The notes beneath the pieces are model-generated. The model had not been told where the DNA came from. It was given only the letters and a program-made list of their open reading frames with translations, and did not search any database. The position numbers were made by a program, and so were the translations under genes. Positions 5,855-12,811 of a DNA stretch of 18,370 nucleotides are shown in pieces. The stretch is taken from NCBI GenBank assembly GCA_013375455.1, contig JABXJT010000095.1:1-18370 (forward strand). The letters are read 5' to 3'. Each line of letters opens with the position of its first letter. Positions within the stretch are counted from its first letter, which is position 1. Source of the stretch: Candidatus Helarchaeota archaeon (GTDB lineage Archaea > Asgardarchaeota > Lokiarchaeia > Helarchaeales > HEL-GB-A).

Positions 5855-7068
5855 ATATGATGACTATCAAAAAGTTTCACGAAAAAATTTATTCGCTTCT
5901 TGTTCCTGACTTAATTCGACCGAAGAAAATTAAAGAATTGAAAGATATGGACATTAATATCATAAAGGGCATTGAAGAATACGCTGATCTAATAAAAAGT
6001 AAATTAAAAGTAAAAAAAATCAAGGATATGGCTAAACTAAAGCAAGACAAAGCGGTAGAGTTTGCTGAAAAAAGCGACATGGATCCCTCATTATTGGAAG
6101 AATGGATGACAATCTCTAAATTAATAGTCCGGGCGGAGAAATATCGAGGTGAAATCGCTAAAAAAGTAATGCTTCTGGGAATAGATAATGCAGGTAAAAC
6201 GGCTATTTCTAAGACACTTACTATCAAATACCGTGGAAATCTCCAACAATTCGGGCAAATGTTGAAAGACCTTTTACCCACAAAAGGTGCAGTTCAAGAT
6301 CGGTTAAAAGTGTCCAATGTTAATGTTATGCTTTGGGATTTAGGTGGCCAGCAGCAATACAGAAGAGTTTATCTTCAAGAACCAGAACGATTTTTCTTTG
6401 ATACTAGTGCTGTAATGTATGTAATTGACATACAAGATGAGGAACGATTTGACGAATCAATGGATTATTTAGAACGTGTCGTAAAGATCTTTCACTTTCT
6501 AAAAGAAAATCCATATTTCATGAGCCTTTTCCACAAGTACGACCCCGAGCTTGAAATGATACCGAAATATCAAGTATTCATAAAAGATTTAACAAAACGA
6601 GTCTCAAAAGTTCTAAGCGATGCGAACATTACTTTTCAACTAAGAAACTCTTCCGTATACAACGATTTAACGGTATTTAATTCATTTACAGAGTTAATTC
6701 GCATTTTCGCAAATGTCGACGTTCAAGCTACAATCAATCAAATCCTTGAAAAGCATGCAAGGGTAAATGGGTTGGATAACTTAGTTCTCTTTGATTTATC
6801 AGGGGTACGGGTTGGAGAATTCGTCCAAAGCGATGAAATTCGGGATTTGATCAATGCCTTAACTATTCAAAACCTGCAAATGCTTGTAATGGAAGATGAA
6901 CAAGTCGTTGTTGAGTTCGATGGCCAATACTTTAGCGCAGTACCCATATACCTCGAAGGAAAAACAATTATCTTATCTAGTATTCATGGAGATCCATCAG
7001 TTCAGGAAAAATTATTGCACGAAACTCCAACTGAACTCGAACCGTGGCTTGAAAGTCTAATGGAATAA
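5851..7068 (+). CDS. Rag-like GTPase with HhH-like N-terminus and roadblock C-terminus
   Basis: This is a 405-residue protein. Residues 33-98 resemble a helix-hairpin-helix module (KGIEEYADLI, then LLEEWMTISKLIVRA), similar to DUF4332-type HhH domains; this match is by pattern only. The G domain covers 104-285: G1 GIDNAGKT (110-117), switch I T144 (LLPTKGA), G3 WDLGGQ (162-167), G4 HKYD (228-231), and G5 near 266-269. Residues about 292-405 form a roadblock-like fold (NLVLFDLSGVRVGEFV, then helix, three strands and a helix). It shares GIDNAGKT, the PTKG switch, WDLGGQ, VIDIQDE and the HK.D motif with the upstream GTPase, so the two are paralogues and probable heterodimer partners. ATG 5851 has AGGAG with a 5-6 nt gap. 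The next gene starts 27 nt after its stop, consistent with an operon. The N-terminal module may bind a partner or the membrane scaffold (inference). Confidence 0.88.
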   Translation: MNMMTIKKFHEKIYSLLVPDLIRPKKIKELKDMDINIIKGIEEYADLIKSKLKVKKIKDMAKLKQDKAVEFAEKSDMDPSLLEEWMTISKLIVRAEKYRGEIAKKVMLLGIDNAGKTAISKTLTIKYRGNLQQFGQMLKDLLPTKGAVQDRLKVSNVNVMLWDLGGQQQYRRVYLQEPERFFFDTSAVMYVIDIQDEERFDESMDYLERVVKIFHFLKENPYFMSLFHKYDPELEMIPKYQVFIKDLTKRVSKVLSDANITFQLRNSSVYNDLTVFNSFTELIRIFANVDVQATINQILEKHARVNGLDNLVLFDLSGVRVGEFVQSDEIRDLINALTIQNLQMLVMEDEQVVVEFDGQYFSAVPIYLEGKTIILSSIHGDPSVQEKLLHETPTELEPWLESLME

Positions 7069-7095
7069 GATCAATTCATTGGAGCATCCAACTCT

Positions 7096-8967
7096 ATGCA
7101 AACCTTTATTGATATCCTTTTTTTATTAAGTTTCATAGTTTGGATTGTTATAGGATACGGCATATACCGTAAATTTTACACGTCAATAGAAGAAATAATG
7201 GCAACCACTGAAATCAAAAAAAGCAGGGCGATGCAATATCGCGCAGAACATCTCGTTAGCTCCTTGAAAAATAGTATCTTTTTCAGCATTTTTTTGAGCT
7301 TAGGAGTCAATTTTATCGGTCTACTGATTTATTCTTGGATTTACACAGATTTCCCTTCCTTTTCTTATACTTTTTTTTTATTTAGTAGCCTTATTGTTCT
7401 CATTGCATACCCGCTTGGGGAATTACACTATCTTTGCGAAAAAGAGCACCAAGCTGAAACTCCTTACCACAAGGCGTTACGGTCCATAATTCGAAAGCTT
7501 GTTGGAAAAGTAAAGGGTAAGACAGAAGCTGTGCTCGTGTTTAGTTTAATATTTTATTTGGTTCCGATTTTACTCTTAAAATATGGTTTAAACTTCGAAT
7601 TTTTATTTTCTATTTTCATTGTTTTTCTGATATATCCCATATTAACTGTAGCATATTTTATTGCATATGGTATTTTTAAATTATTTTCACCTGTACTATT
7701 TCTTCACAATCTGAAAAACATCCGTTTATATCTGGGACTGACTTATACTGGATTGATCATCCTGTTTATACTTGGTTTGTTTTTAAATAACACCTACTTC
7801 ATTATAATTTCAATAATTTCACTCTTGTCTTTTGTTTTGGTCCTTACGTATGGATTTATCAAGGATTTAAAATATCGACCCATTGAATTAGCCCATATCA
7901 TCGATGATGTGGCGCGTCCATTTGAGTGGGTTCACGGTTCTTTCCTCATTCTAGGATTTGGATTGCTGACATTTCTCACCCTGCATGTTTTTGTTGGACC
8001 GATTTCTGTTGGACTGATGTTTGTGCCAATCGTCATGAAAGACTTAATAACATACATCATAATGGGTGTGAGTTTTCTCATTCCCCTTTTCCTTCTCATT
8101 ATCATAATAAGCAAATCGAAATATTATACCCGCGCGCTTGTAGTAGCACTTACCAAAGATTCTATGAAATTAAACGCCGCGATTAAATCCAAGTACATCC
8201 ATGATAAAACTCTAATCGAAACGATTGAAAAAAGTGTGAATCAAAACTATATACGACCTGAATATACTCCAAAATTATATCGCTTATTGAATAATGAGGA
8301 TACACACATAAGAAGAAAGGCAATTATACTCCTCAGGAAAATTACGGAGGATGATCGATTCAAATCTGTTAGCATCGCTCCAAATTTGCTTAATTTTCTA
8401 AAAAATGATAAAATATGGACTGTTAGGCTCGAGGCGACAGAATCCCTTACAAATATGATGAAAATCCTCCCAAAAGTGGAAGTAAAGAAAATATTCGATT
8501 TTCTATCCGAATTGGAGCCTGATAAAAATCGATATGTCCGGTGGGGGATCATCAGACTTTTCAATAGCATTGCTTTAGCGAGAGAGGATACTATTCATAA
8601 TGTCATGAAGTTCTTGTACAAAGGGCTTGAAGACGATGAATGGAGCGTTAGGAAGGGGACTGTTGAATCTTTTAACGAGTTGGTTGATGGTTTCCCAGAT
8701 TTAACTGTTGATTTATTGGCAAGTTCACTTAAATTATTGACCGACGAGGATACTGATATAGTTAAAGAAGTTTTCAATTTAATTCAGAAAACCACGGGAA
8801 CAAGCGTGACTCAAGATAACCTTCAACTACTTGAGAACCAAATTAGTGAAAAGATCGGAGCAGAACGTGAATTCAATGTCAATAATTTGGCAAATGCGAT
8901 TGAAAAGATCGTGGAGGAGAAAAAGCCGCCAAAATTTGTTTTCAAACGGAGTCAATTAAGAACATAA
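7096..8967 (+). CDS. Polytopic membrane protein with cytosolic HEAT repeats
   Basis: This is a 623-residue protein with about nine hydrophobic segments, near residues 5-23, 60-82, 92-113, 144-162, 168-195, 209-230, 233-254, 280-302 and 318-340. Residues about 388-565 form HEAT-like helical repeats, each about 39-45 residues with D/N-V-R motifs (DTHIRRKAIILLRKI, KIWTVRLEATESL, NRYVRWGIIRLF, EWSVRKGTVESF). The C-terminal tail is basic. HEAT solenoids bind proteins, and the family context suggests that the tail faces the cytosol. GGAG at 7081-7084 precedes the ATG by 11 nt, and the gene follows the second GTPase by 27 nt, so it is probably co-transcribed. It may anchor the two Rag-type GTPases at the membrane, a role that Ragulator fills in eukaryotes (hypothesis, no homology implied). 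No transporter or enzyme motif is visible. Confidence 0.85.
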   Translation: MQTFIDILFLLSFIVWIVIGYGIYRKFYTSIEEIMATTEIKKSRAMQYRAEHLVSSLKNSIFFSIFLSLGVNFIGLLIYSWIYTDFPSFSYTFFLFSSLIVLIAYPLGELHYLCEKEHQAETPYHKALRSIIRKLVGKVKGKTEAVLVFSLIFYLVPILLLKYGLNFEFLFSIFIVFLIYPILTVAYFIAYGIFKLFSPVLFLHNLKNIRLYLGLTYTGLIILFILGLFLNNTYFIIISIISLLSFVLVLTYGFIKDLKYRPIELAHIIDDVARPFEWVHGSFLILGFGLLTFLTLHVFVGPISVGLMFVPIVMKDLITYIIMGVSFLIPLFLLIIIISKSKYYTRALVVALTKDSMKLNAAIKSKYIHDKTLIETIEKSVNQNYIRPEYTPKLYRLLNNEDTHIRRKAIILLRKITEDDRFKSVSIAPNLLNFLKNDKIWTVRLEATESLTNMMKILPKVEVKKIFDFLSELEPDKNRYVRWGIIRLFNSIALAREDTIHNVMKFLYKGLEDDEWSVRKGTVESFNELVDGFPDLTVDLLASSLKLLTDEDTDIVKEVFNLIQKTTGTSVTQDNLQLLENQISEKIGAEREFNVNNLANAIEKIVEEKKPPKFVFKRSQLRT

Positions 8968-8988
8968 GATAAGGCTTTTTACCTTGAT

Positions 8989-9229
8989 TGAAAGCCACTT
9001 CCTTTAGGGAGTGGATGGATTAAAATACAGTATCTCTCAGCTTTGCTACTCATAATACTTTCCGGTATCTCTCTTACTTATATAGAACCAACTCCAATAA
9101 TAATTTAAGATAATTATACTACCGTAGGGACTACGGGAAGTCACGCCTCTGGAGATCGTGTAAGCCCTGCTCTCGCGGGCAGTGGTCAAGGAAGGAGGAA
9201 TCCATCTGCCTTTAGGCAGTGGTAGTTCA
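8989..9229 (+). mobile_element. Non-autonomous IS200/IS605-like element (no transposase)
   Basis: About 240 bp lie between two convergent genes. The left side has TTGAT (8984-8988), the known target pentamer of ISDra2, followed six bases later by a stem-loop CCACTTCC-TTTA-GGGAGTGG (8995-9014). The right side has a similar hairpin in the same orientation, CTGCC-TTTA-GGCAG (9206-9219), within CCATCTGCC...GGCAGTGG, then GTAGTTCA. Same-orientation subterminal hairpins are typical of IS200/IS605 ends. No tnpA or tnpB reading frame is present. It is best read as a minimal derivative (PATE/MITE-like) or relic. The exact ends are uncertain: the left hairpin could alternatively be a second right-end copy. 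Confidence 0.6.
9115..9229 (+). ncRNA. TnpB omega-RNA-like structure in the IS605-like element
   Basis: The right part of the element resembles the 3' end of TnpB guide RNAs. There is a perfect 6-bp stem CCGTAG-GGA-CTACGG (9122-9136), a GCCC/GGGC stem (9164-9180) followed by AGTGGTCAAGG, and then GAGGAATCC before the terminal CTGCC-TTTA-GGCAG hairpin. In intact elements this RNA overlaps the end of tnpB, and the guide lies just beyond the right end, which here would be within the tail of the longin-PIN gene. No tnpB is present in the window and expression is unknown. Confidence 0.4.
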
Positions 9230-11689
9230 AATCTCCAAGAATTTACCAAAAACTTGCGGTGTAACCCTTCGAATAGTGATGTTGTCCACTAAATTAGTTA
9301 GAACGATAATTCGTATCAAAAATTTCTCTTTATCCACGTCAGACGCTTCGATTATGTGGTATTTTTCATCATTGGTTTTCAAAGATAATCGATAGGCCTC
9401 TGGCACGCGTTCAACGCGCAGGGAGACGTTTTCTGGGACTTTAATAACGAGATTCCCTAATTCTGGGTTATAACAAAAGAAATTAGTGAATTCAATTGGC
9501 TTCTTTCCATCTAATTCCTGTTGGTCGCGAGAAATATGTAAAAGGTCCATCCAGCCTCTAAGTTGATGTGGTAAATTTGTTCCGGGTATCCATTTTTTAT
9601 CAACTTTAAACGGTAGTGGTTCTTTCACGATCTCGTTGATTCTACTAATTTGTGCAATCCTTGCTTTATAAAGAGCGATATCTTCCTCGCTTTTAAGGGT
9701 ATAAGCTAAATCCAATATTTTTTTTAATTGAGAAGCCAAGGGCGCATTAACATAAGAGCCGATAGCATAATAACAGCGCTTCATTTTCGAGAAAATGGAG
9801 TTAGCCATATTAATACGTTTCAAACTTATTGCGATTTCAAAGGCTTCGTTATATAGATGAATAGCAACGTCGGGGCGTCCCATCATGTAAAAATTGTCGC
9901 CAAACTCATTCATTACTAATAGAGATTCTTGTTCGTCTTTTTCGATAAGTTTATGCACTTCGTTCATGGTCTCTTTTGCTTCTTCTACATTGCCCTTAAG
10001 GAACTTGGCAATCGAAATACCCCCTAAACCCATTATGCTATACCGTGGGATTTTATAATAATCGCTAAGCAGGCGCGTCATCTCAAAGTGGCGAAGTGCA
10101 CGGCCATATTGCTGATGATAAAGGAGGGAGAGGCTTTTCAAATAAGTGGATATAACAATGTTACTCTGCTTTCCTGCAATCGTGCTGTAGATGGAACTTT
10201 GGGTGAAATGATCGATGGCATGATTTAGTTGGGCCATATCAGTGTGGCATACTGCAGCCAAAAATTCGAAATTTGCCATCATTTTCGCCAGATAAGTTTG
10301 AAATTGAAGTTTTCTTCGCTCCCTCAGGACCGCTGCCGCTAGTAAAAAGGCATTAGTAAGAATATCCAATGTATTATGAATATTTTCGGAGGCTTTTTCC
10401 ATCTCATCTCTTGCTAAGAACTTTTGAACCACGTTGAGATTCTGATTTACTTCTTTCATATCATCTAAAAAAGGAACTAGATCCTTAATCGGCTTCAATT
10501 GGGGCGCTTGTAACTTGTGCCCCTTGATATAAAGATTGATTAAAGATATTTCAACTTTAGGTAATTCATTGATTTCATCAGATACATCTGAGGCGGAGGT
10601 GAGAGTGCTACTTGCTGCACTAATGGCTTTTTCAATTAGCCAGGTTATTTGGTCCCCAGGGTGCGTATCTCGCTGTTCGAGTGCTTGTTGCATCTCTATA
10701 TTAAGGATTTTTTTACGAATTTTATCAAAATATTTTCTAATTTGCTTATCTTTAACCTTATTAACTAATTCAAGAACAAAACTGCTAGATGGAAGAACTT
10801 TAATCTCTCTAAAATGATCTTGGACGAATTGGATGAGTTGAAAGTCGTCAGACACGATCGTGACAGGTTGAAAGCTTTCATCTTTCATGAGGCTTCTTGC
10901 TAATGCGATTAAAGACAAACTCGAATCCTTTAGCCCTGAACCTATGTAAACGTCAATTTGAAGCTTATTAATTAGCCGAGGTGTTACTTGAAAGATTCGT
11001 ATATTTTTCAGAAGTTTAATAAGTACATCTTCAGGAGTTCTGATTTCGGGCAAGATTTGGTCGGTTAAGAATATGCGCACGCCATATTTGATAATTTCAT
11101 TTAAATAAATAAAGGGACGGTCGTTTTTTTCAATTTGGAACAAAAAATCGAAAAAGTTTGAATCAACGATATAGCTGCCGAGTTGTCTCTCTTCAACTGC
11201 TTCCATTACGCGATCAAGCGAAATTTCTTGCGCTTTTTTAAGGGTTTCTTTGGTTTCCTCTAAAAAGGATTCAATTTTTTCGCAAATAATTTCGTATATT
11301 CGTTCAATTTCGTCGAAATCATCTTTTGACGAATCATACATGTAGAAGCCCTTGTAAGCATCCTCAACTTTTTCTACAGTTGTAGCAATTTTCTTCAATA
11401 AATCCTCAAAGACATGAATTTGCTGGATTGGCTCGTCTATTAAGATCATGGATATTAGCAACATCTCTTTTTTACCGCGAGCCCATTCGGAAGGAATTTC
11501 AAAATAGTAATTTACAGTTTTAAATTGGGGAGAAGTTTCATAGACGAAGAATTTTTGTTTAATAAGTTCTGAAATATTCAAAAGGTTTGCAATCTGTTGT
11601 GCCTGATCCTCATCTATGTTATCTGGAAAGTAGCATAGAATCTGTGGTCCTCGAATTGTATTGAAGAAATTCAAATTGAGGAATAACAT
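9227..11689 (-). CDS. Longin-PIN-TPR fusion protein, NPRL2-like longin
   Basis: This is an 820-residue protein. Residues 1-120 look like a longin domain of the NPRL2/folliculin type: FFNTIRGPQILCYFPDNI matches their F-x-x-x-x-GP-x-I-x-Y-x-x-P signature, followed by strands and helices. Residues about 172-305 have a PIN nuclease layout: D176 in VDSNFF, E215 in ILPEI, D255 in GLKDSS and D281 in VSDDFQ, the four acidic positions with normal spacing. Residues 420-690 are TPR-like helical repeats (for example NHAIDHFTQSSIYSTIAG and MMGRPDVAIHLYNEAFEIA). Residues 695-820 are an unrecognised beta-rich domain. A Shine-Dalgarno AAGGAG sits about 5 nt upstream of the ATG. The gene converges on the Rag operon. 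The stop codon (9227-9229) touches the end of the IS605-like element, so the C-terminus may have been altered by the insertion. Domain calls are by motif and fold pattern; the longin and PIN assignments are good but unverified. Confidence 0.85.
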   Translation of the reverse strand: MLFLNLNFFNTIRGPQILCYFPDNIDEDQAQQIANLLNISELIKQKFFVYETSPQFKTVNYYFEIPSEWARGKKEMLLISMILIDEPIQQIHVFEDLLKKIATTVEKVEDAYKGFYMYDSSKDDFDEIERIYEIICEKIESFLEETKETLKKAQEISLDRVMEAVEERQLGSYIVDSNFFDFLFQIEKNDRPFIYLNEIIKYGVRIFLTDQILPEIRTPEDVLIKLLKNIRIFQVTPRLINKLQIDVYIGSGLKDSSLSLIALARSLMKDESFQPVTIVSDDFQLIQFVQDHFREIKVLPSSSFVLELVNKVKDKQIRKYFDKIRKKILNIEMQQALEQRDTHPGDQITWLIEKAISAASSTLTSASDVSDEINELPKVEISLINLYIKGHKLQAPQLKPIKDLVPFLDDMKEVNQNLNVVQKFLARDEMEKASENIHNTLDILTNAFLLAAAVLRERRKLQFQTYLAKMMANFEFLAAVCHTDMAQLNHAIDHFTQSSIYSTIAGKQSNIVISTYLKSLSLLYHQQYGRALRHFEMTRLLSDYYKIPRYSIMGLGGISIAKFLKGNVEEAKETMNEVHKLIEKDEQESLLVMNEFGDNFYMMGRPDVAIHLYNEAFEIAISLKRINMANSIFSKMKRCYYAIGSYVNAPLASQLKKILDLAYTLKSEEDIALYKARIAQISRINEIVKEPLPFKVDKKWIPGTNLPHQLRGWMDLLHISRDQQELDGKKPIEFTNFFCYNPELGNLVIKVPENVSLRVERVPEAYRLSLKTNDEKYHIIEASDVDKEKFLIRIIVLTNLVDNITIRRVTPQVFGKFLEI

Positions 11690-11865
11690 TGTTTCTCCTT
11701 CGTCAAGTAAGCAATCTATCAGAATTCTAATTGCTAATACTTAATTATTAATTTGTATTAAATTTTTGTCGTTATATTTTATAAATTCAAAAAGCTAAAA
11801 TAACTCTAAAAATATAAGAGTAATTCAGAAAAACTATAATTAATCTGAAGTGGTGAGATAATCAC
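11690..11865. promoter_or_regulatory. Divergent promoter region of longin-PIN and wHTH genes
   Basis: This AT-rich 176-bp region separates two divergent genes. For the plus-strand wHTH gene, a TATA-like AAAAATATAAG near 11809-11819 precedes a Shine-Dalgarno GGTGA (11852-11856) 9 nt before the ATG. That motif lies in a small inverted repeat, GTGA-GATAA-TCAC (11853-11865), that ends against the ATG. For the minus-strand gene, AAGGAG lies near 11694-11699 and TTTAATAC-like sequence near 11757-11765 is a possible TATA box. Confidence 0.4.
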
Positions 11866-12741
11866 ATGGGAAGAAGACCACAGGAAGAGGTATTTTGTCA
11901 GTTGATTTTAGATGAACTGTACGATATAAAAGAGAAGAAGGGAATTAATTTCAATAATTTATTCAAGAAAATTAAGAAAAAGCGGGGGAAATTTAGTTTT
12001 GATACATTATCAAAGTATCTAACCAAGATGGAGAATGATGGGCGTATAATCCGTATCATAGACGTCAATTCTAATAAAAAAATCAAACCTACCCTTCTAT
12101 ATAAAAATTCAGAAATCATTCGTCTTCGTAATGAAAAAATTAACATAAATAAAATCCTCATGGATAAAAATACGAAATTTCATCGGTTTCCAAAAAACCA
12201 ATTAGAAGATTCGGACTTTTTCCCCAAGTTCAATGAGCTTATTTTAAAATTTTTGGAGGGTCGGATGAATCTAAATGTGGATTATTTTAAAAATTTTGAA
12301 ATTATAAATAAGGATGTTATTCTTGAAAATTTTAATCTCTTTTTAGTGGAGAATCCGGAGATTAAAGGAAGACTAAATAGTTTAAATGATATAGTTCTCC
12401 TTTTATATCTGAATCTTCTCGAGTTGATGATGAATTCGGGTATCTCGAACGTATCCGAGATAAACTATAATTTGCTCTTTCACATTGATTATTCCGAGCT
12501 TCTTGCATCAGTTATTTTACGTATTGCTAAAAAAATCCAAAAAGAACGTCGCCCTCTTAGAGACCTCTTTTTAAAAAAAGGAGAGGAAAAGAAAATAACA
12601 AAGTTAACGGAAGAAAATATTTTGCAATTATTACTTAATCAGTTAGAAGGCGATTTCAAGGAACACATTAGAGACTATGTTCAGAAGATGCGGTTTGAAG
12701 AATTTTCCGAGAAATACAAAAAGAGCCTAAAAATTTATTAA
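11866..12741 (+). CDS. Winged-helix DNA-binding protein, probable transcription regulator
   Basis: This is a 291-residue protein. Residues about 8-85 fit a winged helix: helix (EEVFCQLILDELYDIKEKKG), helix (NFNNLFKKIKKKRG), recognition helix (FSFDTLSKYLTKMENDG), and a beta wing (RIIRIIDVNSNKKIKPTLLY). Residues 90-291 are mostly helical, very rich in Lys, Asn and Ile, and match no family I know; they may serve for dimerisation or ligand sensing. It starts with MGRRPQEEV and has GGTGA 9 nt upstream. It is divergent from the longin-PIN gene and convergent with the surface protein gene, so it could regulate either (inference). Lysine-rich composition is typical of DNA-binding proteins in AT-rich archaea. 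Confidence 0.8.
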   Translation: MGRRPQEEVFCQLILDELYDIKEKKGINFNNLFKKIKKKRGKFSFDTLSKYLTKMENDGRIIRIIDVNSNKKIKPTLLYKNSEIIRLRNEKININKILMDKNTKFHRFPKNQLEDSDFFPKFNELILKFLEGRMNLNVDYFKNFEIINKDVILENFNLFLVENPEIKGRLNSLNDIVLLLYLNLLELMMNSGISNVSEINYNLLFHIDYSELLASVILRIAKKIQKERRPLRDLFLKKGEEKKITKLTEENILQLLLNQLEGDFKEHIRDYVQKMRFEEFSEKYKKSLKIY

Positions 12742-12811
12742 TTGGTATGGATGGGCAGGTATAAAGGGAAATTTATCAGATTAAAAAAGAAATTGAAAAT
12801 TGATCCGAAAT
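12742..12811. terminator. Convergent intergenic gap with a T-tract for the minus strand
   Basis: This 70-bp gap lies between convergent genes. On the minus strand, TTTCTTTTTTAA (about 12781-12792 on the plus strand) follows the stop of the surface protein gene by some 20 nt and could terminate it. GGTATAAA (12758-12765) and TTTATACC (12811-12818) form a distant inverted repeat with a 45-nt loop, weak evidence for a hairpin. Confidence 0.3.

Noticed and set aside
5661..5870. 69-aa minus-strand Phe/Ser/Leu-rich ORF resembling a membrane peptide
   Set aside because: It is simply the complement of the purine-rich leader; no start signal, and the frame is open because of base bias.
9115..9229. 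Hairpin cluster as a tRNA or riboswitch
   Set aside because: There is no cloverleaf, anticodon arm or T-loop, and no gene downstream on the plus strand to regulate; the pattern fits an IS605 right end better.
9046..9249. 67-aa minus-strand ORF beginning MVNSWRFELPLPKG
   Set aside because: It is read through the hairpins of the IS605-like element and overlaps the end of the longin-PIN gene. Such ORFs are typical artefacts of these ends; no ribosome site or domain is visible.
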